From Methylotuvimicrobium buryatense 5G (GTDB lineage Bacteria; Pseudomonadota; Gammaproteobacteria; Methylococcales; Methylomonadaceae), in contig NZ_KB455575.1 of the NCBI RefSeq assembly GCF_000341735.1, forward strand, positions 1,668,570-1,732,569: a DNA stretch of 64,000 nt, read 5' to 3'. The notes under the pieces were generated by a model. It made no database searches. It worked only from the letters and a program-made list of their open reading frames with translations, and was not told the origin of the DNA. Both the position numbers and the translations under genes were made by a program. Below, piece by piece: positions 37,371 through 45,422 of this stretch. The stretch's first letter is position 1, and each line of letters opens with the position of its first letter.

Positions 37371-38078
37371 ATGAAAAAAACAAGCAAACTGAAAGCCTTA
37401 ACCTTCGCCGCAGCCGCCATGGGGGCTTTGGTCAGCCTGCCCTCGAATGCAGCAACGGTAATCACGCCGGATGTTCATTTATTTGAGTTTACGCCAGACA
37501 ATAGTTCTCGTACGCTAAATGTCAGGGCGGACGCATGGTATAATTTGACGATGGGTTATCTGGGCTGGACGCATCATGCCAATTGGGGAACCATGAGCTT
37601 AAGAAGAGGCCAGCCGGTCACTATTACCGTCGATGCCTCGGATATTGACGGCTTCCATCCAGGTATAACGGTTTGGTTCAGGCAGCAAGGTCGAGCTTTT
37701 GCTGGGCCGTATATTGTCGACGCGCACTCCTATAGCCAATCTCAGGATGTGATAAATCTGAATGCCGTTGTCGACGATGATCCGGTAAACCCGAGAAATA
37801 GTGGTAGATCGCAAAGAATTCACATGGAATTTATCGCTAATGCCTTCGATCGCGATGGCATGGGTGATGTATTGCCTGAAGCATTCGACCAGTCGGCGAT
37901 TAACAAAGTTTTGGATGGCGAGCCCGGCAAAGTCAGCTTGACTTTTACGCCGCCTAGAAACGGGCTGTATCAGTTCGTCGTCGGCGGCATTAATCCCGAT
38001 GAAGACATCGACACATCTAAAATCGGAGCTGGAAATCGCTATCCCGTCAATGTTCATGTCAGCTTTCCAAGCCGGTAA
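37371..38078 (+). CDS. corA: Secreted CorA/MopE-like copper-binding protein
   Basis: 235 residues with a signal peptide (KKTSKLKALTFAAAAMGAL, cleavage near SNAA). The mature part carries GWTHHANW: Trp66-x-His68. In MopE of Methylococcus capsulatus a Trp-x-His of this kind becomes kynurenine and binds copper, and CorA of Methylomicrobium album is a copper-repressed, surface-associated relative. The length also fits CorA. Downstream lies a ~711-residue di-heme peroxidase-like gene, the same neighbour that mopE and corA have. No export system is visible beyond the signal peptide. Assignment rests on motif, size and context; copper binding and Trp oxidation are inferred. Confidence 0.8.
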   Translation: MKKTSKLKALTFAAAAMGALVSLPSNAATVITPDVHLFEFTPDNSSRTLNVRADAWYNLTMGYLGWTHHANWGTMSLRRGQPVTITVDASDIDGFHPGITVWFRQQGRAFAGPYIVDAHSYSQSQDVINLNAVVDDDPVNPRNSGRSQRIHMEFIANAFDRDGMGDVLPEAFDQSAINKVLDGEPGKVSLTFTPPRNGLYQFVVGGINPDEDIDTSKIGAGNRYPVNVHVSFPSR

Positions 38079-38141
38079 TTGACGTTTCCGATGTTCAGCC
38101 AGCTTTCGCTGAAACGGGAATAATGGTTAATGCTAAAGTTG

Positions 38142-38161
38142 CCCCGGCATGATTGCCGGGG
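38142..38161 (+). terminator. Strong GC hairpin after CorA-like gene
   Basis: CCCCGGCA-TGAT-TGCCGGGG forms a perfect 8-bp stem with a 4-base loop, extendable by GTT/AAC, 64 bases after the stop codon. No T-run follows, so it may be an attenuator or a stability hairpin that lowers read-through into the di-heme protein gene rather than a full terminator. The remainder of 38079-38526 shows no other gene. Confidence 0.5.
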
Positions 38162-38526
38162 TAACGACACTCCGAGTTGATGGCGAATAGGTTCAAAGTG
38201 CTGGCTAATCGTATGGGCTTTATCCTAGAAAAACTCTTTCAAGATGAAGATCATGAAGAATAAGACATTAAGTCAAAAGCTTATTGTGCGGTTGTATAAA
38301 GCTTTCGCTCAACGATGAGGTTGGCGGGATGTTTAGATCAACTCTTGAAATACTTGTATGGCTAAACTACCGAGTTTAGCTTTATATCTTAATCTTGGCC
38401 GACTGGTCTTTTGGTCGCGACTGTTTGGAGGCTCAAGCCTTCTCGGTTGCATCTTGGCTGAGCGGTTCCTCTCGTAAAAGGGAGGCGAGTCAAGGCTTGC
38501 TTCCCCCTCGCATTTTTTGGAAGATC

Positions 38527-40662
38527 ATGTTTATCAGCGTAAAAAAAACCTCTGTCCGTCAATTCGCATTATCGCTAGCGTGTTTGTTGACGGTTTGCGT
38601 GGCTCACCCAAAATGGGCACTGGCGCATGGTTTCGCCGAAGATCATTCATTTGGTTTAGTCACATTGCCCGAGACTCCGGGCTTGGTTGGCCGGCGCGCT
38701 TCAATTGTCGTGGACCAAGAGGCCGCGATTCAATTGGGCAAGGCCTTATTCTGGGATGTCAATGTCGGTAGCGACGGCATTGCATGCGCCAGTTGCCATT
38801 TCCATGCAGGAGCCGACCGGCGCACGCGTAATCAAATAAATAGCGGTCAGCGTCATACTACGGATACCGAAAGCGCGAAACGTTTCGAAATTGGCGGACC
38901 GGATTATGAGCTTAAAGCCAGCGACTTTCCTTTTTTTCGTTTAAGCGATCCCGCCGACAAAAACTCGGAGGTGCTGTTCGCGACGGACAATGCGGTCGGT
39001 TCCTCCGGCGCTTTTACACGTGTATTTGAAAGTGCTCAAGAAACGGGCGACGGCATCGACCAATGCACTCCTCAAAACAGCGATATTTTCCACGCTAACG
39101 GCTTAAACACTCGTCAAGTCACCAATCGCAATACGCCGACGGTCATCAATGCGGCCTTCAATTTTCGAAACTTCTGGGATGGGCGCGCCAACAATATTTT
39201 TAACGGCGTATCGGGCTTTGGACATCGAGATCCCAATGCCAAGGTTTGGGTAACCGGAAAAGGCAGAAGAGCCCGGCAAATCGGTTTATATCTGGAACAT
39301 GCTTCTCTCGCATCCCAGGCTGTCGAGCCGCCATTGGATATGATAGAAATGTCCTGCCAAGGACGGACCTTTTCCGAAATAGGCAAAAAATTAGTTCGGC
39401 GCCGTCCGCTCGAAACACAGCTTGTTCATGCCGAAGACAGTGTATTGGGTGTGGTGCGGCATGAATCCGGAAAAGGTTTGAATAGCACTTATGGCGAATT
39501 GATCGAAAAAGCCTTCCATAGAAAATTCTGGCAGGGTAATGCGGATTTCGGCGTTTCGAATACGGGCGAGCCTTATTCCCATATCGAGGCAAATTTCGCC
39601 TTCTTTTTCGGCCTGGCTATTCAGCTTTACGAAAATACGCTAATCTCCGATCAAGCGCCTTTCGATCAACCTTTGGACGATGAAGGCTATCCCTACGGCT
39701 TTACCGCCCAACAAAAAGAAGGACTCGATGTATTTTTCGATGCGCATTGCCAGAATTGCCATTCCGGGCCGACATTCTCGGCGGCGATCAATCCTCAGTC
39801 ATATTTTAGCGGACGTAGAAAGCCGCGTTATTATCGATTGGTCGACAGAACTGTCCTTGGCGCGCAAACCAGTGGTGTGGGTATTGATAAAACATTGATG
39901 GACATAGGTTTTTTTAATACCAGCGTGACACCGGACGACTATGACGTGGGCTTGGGCGGCAAGGATCCGTTCGGTAACCCCTTATCATTTTCGGAACAAT
40001 ATTTGTCGGTCTTGGCAAACCCCTCTGCGGCAATGGTTGATCCCGTTAGGGTAGTCGCCTGTGAATTTGTAGAGTCCTTCGTCAAGGACTTCGAGTTTGG
40101 CGACAGTGAGACGATTCCTGATCGGCGTTTTGGGCGTGGTCCGGTATGCGGCGGTAGGACCCTAAGATCGCTAGCCAGAGTGCCGTCTCCCGCTGTCGTT
40201 GAGGCGGAAATGCGTAAACCCTATAACGGTCGGCTCTCAACCTTGACCAAGGGCGCCTTTAAGGTGCCGACCCTAAGAAACATCGAGTTGACCGGGCCTT
40301 ACATGCATAACGGCAGCATGAAATCGCTTGAAGAAGTCGTGGAGTTTTACAATCGAGGCGGAAATATACAAAATCGGCGCCATGCGGGCACTTTGGTATT
40401 CGATCAGGGTTTTTCCGAAGTAGAAAAAGCGAGTTTGGTCGCTTTCATGAAAACCTTGACCGATGAGCGGGTGCGCTGGGAAAAAGCGCCTTTCGATCAT
40501 CCCGAGCTCTGGGTGCCGCACGGACATGAGGAAGGTGTCGGCGGTCAGATCGACCCCAGTTTGGCGGAGGACAAGTTTCTCTATGTCCCGCCGGTGGGCC
40601 GAAATGGTCGCACGGTCGATCAGGGCCCTTTAAAGCCTTTTGATAGTTTTTTACAACCTTGA
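38527..40662 (+). CDS. corB: Surface-type di-heme cytochrome c peroxidase/MauG-like protein (CorB/SACCP-like)
   Basis: 711 residues from the ATG at 38527, which gives a signal peptide (RQFALSLACLLTVCVAHP). The frame is open 44 codons further upstream from a TTG, but that would bury the signal. Two c-heme sites are seen: CASCH (87-91) and CQNCH (408-412). A C-terminal GPYMHNGSMKSLEEVVEFY block is typical of bacterial di-heme peroxidases and MauG. The ~320-residue heme spacing and the length exceed ordinary CcpA (about 320-370 aa total) and fit the large surface-associated peroxidase (SACCP) next to MopE. It may oxidise the Trp of the CorA-like protein, by analogy with MauG (inference). Confidence 0.85.
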   Translation: MFISVKKTSVRQFALSLACLLTVCVAHPKWALAHGFAEDHSFGLVTLPETPGLVGRRASIVVDQEAAIQLGKALFWDVNVGSDGIACASCHFHAGADRRTRNQINSGQRHTTDTESAKRFEIGGPDYELKASDFPFFRLSDPADKNSEVLFATDNAVGSSGAFTRVFESAQETGDGIDQCTPQNSDIFHANGLNTRQVTNRNTPTVINAAFNFRNFWDGRANNIFNGVSGFGHRDPNAKVWVTGKGRRARQIGLYLEHASLASQAVEPPLDMIEMSCQGRTFSEIGKKLVRRRPLETQLVHAEDSVLGVVRHESGKGLNSTYGELIEKAFHRKFWQGNADFGVSNTGEPYSHIEANFAFFFGLAIQLYENTLISDQAPFDQPLDDEGYPYGFTAQQKEGLDVFFDAHCQNCHSGPTFSAAINPQSYFSGRRKPRYYRLVDRTVLGAQTSGVGIDKTLMDIGFFNTSVTPDDYDVGLGGKDPFGNPLSFSEQYLSVLANPSAAMVDPVRVVACEFVESFVKDFEFGDSETIPDRRFGRGPVCGGRTLRSLARVPSPAVVEAEMRKPYNGRLSTLTKGAFKVPTLRNIELTGPYMHNGSMKSLEEVVEFYNRGGNIQNRRHAGTLVFDQGFSEVEKASLVAFMKTLTDERVRWEKAPFDHPELWVPHGHEEGVGGQIDPSLAEDKFLYVPPVGRNGRTVDQGPLKPFDSFLQP

Positions 40663-40701
40663 AGCGACTCGCTCCGGATTCGTAGTATTCCGTTAAAAAT
40701 A

Positions 40702-40857
40702 TACCTTTCGCACTTCAAATTTCGGTAGTTCCCGAGAAAGCACCGGGGTGTCCGACAAAGGCTTTGTCAACATGGAGCAGGCATAGAACCTACATGGACA
40801 TATTAACGGCGTCCTTTGACGGGCACCCCGGTGCCGAATTTTGAGCTATGGTGGGCA
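40702..40857 (-). mobile_element. TA-flanked palindromic MITE-like element, copy 3
   Basis: Reverse orientation: TACCTTTCGCACTTC at the left after TA (40700-40701), ending in GTGGGCA before TA (40858-40859). The internal TTCGGTA / TGCCGAA arms are partly decayed. It fills half of the gap between the di-heme protein gene and ppk; nothing else is seen in 40663-40974. Confidence 0.8.
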
Positions 40858-40974
40858 TAAACAAACGCACCAAGATTATTTGCGAAAGCTTAAAGACTCC
40901 AGAAGCCTACTCCCGATCGGTTATAATTTGTAATCCACTTTCGATGACATATTGACCAAGGGCGCCTGGAAGCA

Positions 40975-43149
40975 ATGAATACACAAAGCAGCACTATCGA
41001 ACCGAATGCCCCCTCTATTCGTGCAGACTTCGACGCAACTTCTCCCGAATGGTACCTAAACCGAGAATTGACTTGGCTCGAGTTCAATAAACGCGTCTTG
41101 CACGAAGCTGAAGACGAGCGAACGCCGCTACTGGAAAGAGTCAAGTTTATCGCGATCGTTAGCTCCAATCTGGACGAATTTTTCATGAAGCGCATCGGCG
41201 GACTGAAACAACAGCTCGGCGCCGGCATCACCGAGTTGACCGTGGACGGTCGTAGCCCGCAACAACAAATCGCCGAATGCTACGCGGTCGTACGCGAAAT
41301 CGAAGCGAAAAAACAGCAATTATTCGTTGAATTAATGAGGCATCTCGAGTCGCAAGACATCCGTATCCTTCCTTTCACCGAATTAACGCGCACTCAACAA
41401 AAACAAATGCGCGATTACTATATCCAGAATATTTTTCCGCTAGTGACGCCTCAGGCGATCGATCCCGCGCATCCGTTTCCGTTCATTTCGAATCTAGCGT
41501 TGAACCTACTAGCCGGCGTCTATTGCACGGACCCCGAACTCGTCACGCTCGTCAGGATCAAAGTCCCGGTCGGTCCCAGACTGCCGCGTTTCATTCAGGT
41601 CAGCAACGAGCTTGTTTATGTTGCGCTGGGCGATTTGATCGCGAACAATTTAGATTTACTGTTTCCGGGCATGAATATCGCTTTTGCGGATTTGTTTCGT
41701 GTAACTCGAAACGCTATCACCGAAAAGGACGAGGACCAGGCCGACGACTTACTGCAAATGATCGAGTCGGAATTGCGCGAACGCAAATTCGCCTCGGTCG
41801 TTAGACTCGAAGTCGCTTCAACGATGGGTGAGTCACAACGCGGCATGTTGACAGCCGAACTAAATCTGAATGAGCATGATGTCTTCATCGTCGACGAGCG
41901 CTTGGCGATGTCCGATTTATTTCAAATCGCCGCGATCGACCGGCCGGACTTACTCGACGCCCCGCATCACCCCTGCGATCACCCTAAATTAGCCGGTTCG
42001 CCGAATATTTTTCATGCCATTCGCGAACAAGAGACGATACTGCTGCAACACCCTTATGAGTCTTTCGTCACGACGGTCGAACGCTTCGTCAAGGAAGCCA
42101 GTCGCGACCCGAATGTTAGGGCCATTAAAATGACGTTATACCGCACTTCGGCCGGCACCAAAATCGTCCAATATTTGATCGACGCCGCATTAAACGGCAA
42201 GCAGGTGACCGTATCGGTGGAACTAAAAGCGCGTTTCGATGAATCGGCCAATATCCAATGGGCGCAACGCATGGAGCGTGCCGGGATTCATGTCACTTAC
42301 GGCGTGGTCGGACTCAAAACGCACAGCAAAGTGATTTATGTCGTCCGCCAGGACTACAACGGCCTGCGTCGATACGCGCATATCGGCACAGGAAATTATC
42401 ATGCAGGAACCGCCAGGCTCTATACCGACCTCGGCATTTTGACCTGCGACCAAGACATCGGCAAAGACCTTACCGAGTTATTCAATTATTTAACGACGGG
42501 CCTGGTTCCGAAGCGCCAATACAACTGCCTACTCACTTCGCCAAAATTTCTAAAGCCCGCCTTAATTGAAAAAATCGAACGCGAAATCGCCAAACATTCG
42601 CCAAAAACACCCGGTTTGATTCAATTCAAGATGAATGCCTTAGAAGATGTCGATATCACGGCCGCGCTCTACCGGGCAGCTCAAGCCGGTGTCAAAATCG
42701 ATTTGATCGTCCGCGATACCTGCCGACTGCGCCCCGGCATTCCGGGTATTTCCGACTCGGTACGCGTCATCAGTATTGTCGGCCGTTTTCTTGAGCATTC
42801 GCGGATTTTTTATTTCCAAAACGGCGGCGACGAAGAATATTTCATCGGCTCGGCCGACTGCATGAAACGCAACCTGGAAAGCCGCGTAGAAGTCGTCACA
42901 CCGATCAGGAAACCCGAATTACAAGCCGAGCTACGAGAAGTATTGAACGTACAATTAAATAATCAAAGAAGCGTTTGGGAGATGCAGTCCGACGGCAGCT
43001 ATGTTCAGCGCCAACCGAAAAATGAACAGGACGCCGTTGGAGCCCAAGAAACGCTGATTAACTTAGCCCAGACACGCCTTAAACAAGCCGGCTCTGAAAA
43101 AAAACTCAAGAAATCGAAAAAAAGCCAATCCAGTTTGCGCAAAAACTAG
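40975..43149 (+). CDS. ppk1: Polyphosphate kinase 1
   Basis: Reversible polymerisation of ATP gamma-phosphate into polyphosphate, usually membrane-associated. All family parts are visible over 724 residues: N domain (YLNRELTWLEFNKRVLHEA, SSNLDEFFMKR), head domain, and PLD-like catalytic domains with the phospho-histidine block LKTHSKVIYV, IGTGNYHAGTARLYTDLG and the late FIGSADCMKRNLESRVEV. A basic, lysine-rich tail ends the protein. The ATG at 40975 gives a normal length. It appears to be a single gene with no ppx beside it. Confidence 0.97.
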   Translation: MNTQSSTIEPNAPSIRADFDATSPEWYLNRELTWLEFNKRVLHEAEDERTPLLERVKFIAIVSSNLDEFFMKRIGGLKQQLGAGITELTVDGRSPQQQIAECYAVVREIEAKKQQLFVELMRHLESQDIRILPFTELTRTQQKQMRDYYIQNIFPLVTPQAIDPAHPFPFISNLALNLLAGVYCTDPELVTLVRIKVPVGPRLPRFIQVSNELVYVALGDLIANNLDLLFPGMNIAFADLFRVTRNAITEKDEDQADDLLQMIESELRERKFASVVRLEVASTMGESQRGMLTAELNLNEHDVFIVDERLAMSDLFQIAAIDRPDLLDAPHHPCDHPKLAGSPNIFHAIREQETILLQHPYESFVTTVERFVKEASRDPNVRAIKMTLYRTSAGTKIVQYLIDAALNGKQVTVSVELKARFDESANIQWAQRMERAGIHVTYGVVGLKTHSKVIYVVRQDYNGLRRYAHIGTGNYHAGTARLYTDLGILTCDQDIGKDLTELFNYLTTGLVPKRQYNCLLTSPKFLKPALIEKIEREIAKHSPKTPGLIQFKMNALEDVDITAALYRAAQAGVKIDLIVRDTCRLRPGIPGISDSVRVISIVGRFLEHSRIFYFQNGGDEEYFIGSADCMKRNLESRVEVVTPIRKPELQAELREVLNVQLNNQRSVWEMQSDGSYVQRQPKNEQDAVGAQETLINLAQTRLKQAGSEKKLKKSKKSQSSLRKN

Positions 43150-43186
43150 ACAATTCACGATAAACCACTACCTTTGAGCGTTAAGC

Positions 43187-44380
43187 TTAAAGCCGCCGCT
43201 GCAATATCGATTCGATCTCGGTATCGGTCAACACGATCGGATTGGTTTGCATGCTGCTGCCCCGGCTGTTCGCAACGATTTTTGCAAAATCGGCCTCTCT
43301 GATGCCGTAATTGCCAAGGCGCGGCAATTGTAAAGTTTCGCTCCATTCGGCAAGCAACGCGATCAATGAATCGCGCGCACTCGAATCGCCGATATCGTTC
43401 CGTCCGGTCAGCAAACGCCCGACTTGCGCGTATTTAGCCAACGCCGGATTATCGGGTTCTCGCGCTTGCATCGCTTGAATATTGATTTCGGTGGCGGCGG
43501 CAACCATCGTTCCGCAAACCACGCCATGCGGTATCGGGAAAAAGGCGCCCAACGGCGAAGCCAGGCCGTGAACCGAACCCAAACCGACTTGCGCCAACGT
43601 AATACCGGAAAGCAAGGATGCATAGGCCATCGCGGCGCGGCCGTTAGCGGCTTCCGGCTCCTGGCCTTCCCAAGCGGCAAAGAAACCTTCCTTGAAGGCG
43701 GTCATGCCGCTCCAAGCCAACGCATCGATGAAGGGATTGGCCTTTAGCGAGACGTAGGATTCCAATAGTTGCGTGAAGGCGTCCATGCCATCGGCCGCGA
43801 TCAAGTCGCGCGGGCAGCTTTCCAGCAAGTCGGGATCGATTACCGCATATTCGGGAATCAAACATTCGTCTCGAAAAGACTTCTTGAATCCCTCCGGACC
43901 TTGCACGCTCAACACCGAATTTTTGGTCGCTTCGCTGCCGGTACCGGCCGTGGTCGGAACGGCGATGAACGGTATACTAGGCCCCCGGTAAGGAATATTC
44001 CTGCCGACGCCTTCCAAGTGATCCATGACCGAATTACCGTGCGGCAAAAGCCCTGCTATCGCTTTCGCGGCATCGAGCACGCTACCGCCGCCGATACCGA
44101 CAACGACCGCAATCGTCTCGTCGCAAAACCGGTTAACCGTTAGGTCGACCAGCTCCGGCGACGGTTCGCCCGAAACCGTGACATGCAACCAGCGAACGCC
44201 TTGCATTTCCAAGGACTCGATAAACGACGGCCAACGTTCCGTACCGCAAAAAGATTGCTTACCGGTAACCAACAAGGCATTGCCGCCGTAACTAGCCGTC
44301 AAGGCCGGCACTTCGCTAAGCCGTCCCCTGCCGTAGCTAATGCGCGGCAGGCGTGAAATCGAAAATGGTTTGAATTGCAT
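43187..44380 (-). CDS. Iron-containing alcohol dehydrogenase
   Basis: 397 residues of the Fe-ADH (type III) family: nucleotide motif GGGSVLDAAKAIA, VPTTAGTGSEATKNSVL, ADGMDAFTQLLESYVS and the metal-binding GSVHGLASPLGAFFPIPHGVVCG with the His ligands. It should reduce or oxidise an alcohol/aldehyde pair with NAD(P); the substrate cannot be told from sequence. It lies three bases after a small monooxygenase-like gene, so the two form an operon. Confidence 0.93.
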   Translation of the reverse strand: MQFKPFSISRLPRISYGRGRLSEVPALTASYGGNALLVTGKQSFCGTERWPSFIESLEMQGVRWLHVTVSGEPSPELVDLTVNRFCDETIAVVVGIGGGSVLDAAKAIAGLLPHGNSVMDHLEGVGRNIPYRGPSIPFIAVPTTAGTGSEATKNSVLSVQGPEGFKKSFRDECLIPEYAVIDPDLLESCPRDLIAADGMDAFTQLLESYVSLKANPFIDALAWSGMTAFKEGFFAAWEGQEPEAANGRAAMAYASLLSGITLAQVGLGSVHGLASPLGAFFPIPHGVVCGTMVAAATEINIQAMQAREPDNPALAKYAQVGRLLTGRNDIGDSSARDSLIALLAEWSETLQLPRLGNYGIREADFAKIVANSRGSSMQTNPIVLTDTEIESILQRRL

Positions 44381-44383
44381 CGT

Positions 44384-44680
44384 TTACCCCTGCGGAAATA
44401 GTCCTTCGTAACGAATCCCTTGACGGGGCTCGGCCATCCAATCGGCGACCGTATCGCGCCAAGCCAAATAATGCTCGGTTTGTTTATGAGCCGCGGCATC
44501 TTCGGCGGAAACGTAGGCTTCGTATAAAATGAACTGCCCCGGATTTTCGGGCGATTGCAATACATCGAAGCGGCGGTTGCCGGCTTCGCGAATCGACGCT
44601 TCATGATTGCGTTTCGTGGCGGCGATAAAATCGTCGATATGATCGAGTTTAACGTGAACATGAACCAAAGTTACGTGCAT
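44384..44680 (-). CDS. Antibiotic biosynthesis monooxygenase (ABM/YgiN-like) domain protein
   Basis: 98-residue ferredoxin-like fold protein: VTLVHVHVKLDHIDDFIAA, NHEASIREAGNRRFDVLQS, FILYEAYVSAEDAAAHKQTEHY. These features match YgiN/LsrG-like members. The start is set at 44680, where an AAGGAG site precedes the ATG; an upstream in-frame start would add 12 unrelated residues. It is paired with the iron alcohol dehydrogenase, suggesting a shared small-molecule oxidation or detoxification step (inference). Confidence 0.9.
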   Translation of the reverse strand: MHVTLVHVHVKLDHIDDFIAATKRNHEASIREAGNRRFDVLQSPENPGQFILYEAYVSAEDAAAHKQTEHYLAWRDTVADWMAEPRQGIRYEGLFPQG

Positions 44681-44789
44681 AAAGACTCCTTGATAGGTTT
44701 TTAAAGGTAAATGCATTCAGTGAAAGCTGAATCGTTTTTCTTTCCGGTTGCTATGGAACGCACTGCGTATCCTTCGAGGTTTAGCGAGT

Positions 44790-44943
44790 GTGACCTCGAT
44801 ACCGTTTGTTGTCACCTAACGCTCCGGCTTCGAAATCGCGACGAAGGCGTCGCTCCCACAAGGGGCGGATGCTCCGTGGGAGCGATCCCCAGATCGCGAC
44901 TTCGAAGCCGAGAGTGTTAAGCAGCAATAAATGATATCGAAGA
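44790..44943. repeat. GTGACCTCGATACC palindromic repeat, copy 1
   Basis: Long imperfect palindrome: the left end ACCTCGATACC...GTTG pairs loosely with the right end AGCAGCAATAAATGATATCGA. Internal arms are CGGCTTCGAAATCGCGA / TCGCGACTTCGAAGCCG and GTCGCTCCCAC / GTGGGAGCGA. A second copy lies at 61988-62115, and the first 14 bases recur in reverse at 53939-53952. It looks like a REP or MITE-type element. Confidence 0.7.
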
Positions 44944-44962
44944 CTCGTTAGTCAAAACGACA

Positions 44963-45191
44963 CCTGATTAGCAAGTTTCTTCAGCTAAAGCCCAAAAACC
45001 AGCATATCCCTAGCAGGACGGGGTTTGCAACCCCGTCCTAAACGTTTTGACTTTGGCCGAAGTTAGCCGAAATGTTTAGGGCAAACCAAAACCTTGGGGA
45101 CGGGTTAAATAACCCGTCCCGCAAAAGTGGCTACGACTGGTCACTGCTCGGACAGTTGGCTTCGGCAAGCTGAAGCATCTTGCTAATCAGG
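44963..45191 (+). mobile_element. 229-bp MITE with 8-bp target duplication, copy B
   Basis: Same ends as copy A (CCTGATTAGCAAG / CTTGCTAATCAGG) and the same length. AAACGACA lies directly on both sides, a perfect 8-bp target duplication with a sequence different from that of copy A, which confirms independent insertion. It differs from copy A at only a few positions, suggesting recent spread. Confidence 0.9.
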
Positions 45192-45222
45192 AAACGACAA
45201 AAGGTAATACATGACTTGTGTA

Positions 45223-45379
45223 TACCTATCGGAGATCAAAATTCGGCACCGGGGTGACCGTCAAAGGACGCCGTGAATACGTCCATGTAGGCTCTGTGAC
45301 AGCATTCCTGCTGTCACAGCCTTTGCCGAACAACCCGGCGCCTCCTAAGGCACTACCGAAATTGGAAGTGCGAAAGGTA
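45223..45379 (+). mobile_element. TA-flanked palindromic MITE-like element, copy 4
   Basis: Begins TACCTATCGG after TA (45221-45222) and ends GAAAGGTA; the right-hand TA has become TG. It shares the AATTCGGCACCGGGGTGACCG start and the ACGCCGTGAATACGTCC core. It lies 31 bases after copy B of the 229-bp element, so this gap has taken at least three insertions. Confidence 0.8.
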
Positions 45380-45422
45380 TGGTCGTCCTCCCTGGCAACC
45401 AGCAAAACAAGCGAATTACTCG

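Noticed and set aside
38395..38526. N-terminal extension of the di-heme protein from a TTG at 38395
   Set aside because: A clear signal peptide begins at the ATG at 38527; the extra 44 residues have no similarity to anything expected and would prevent export.
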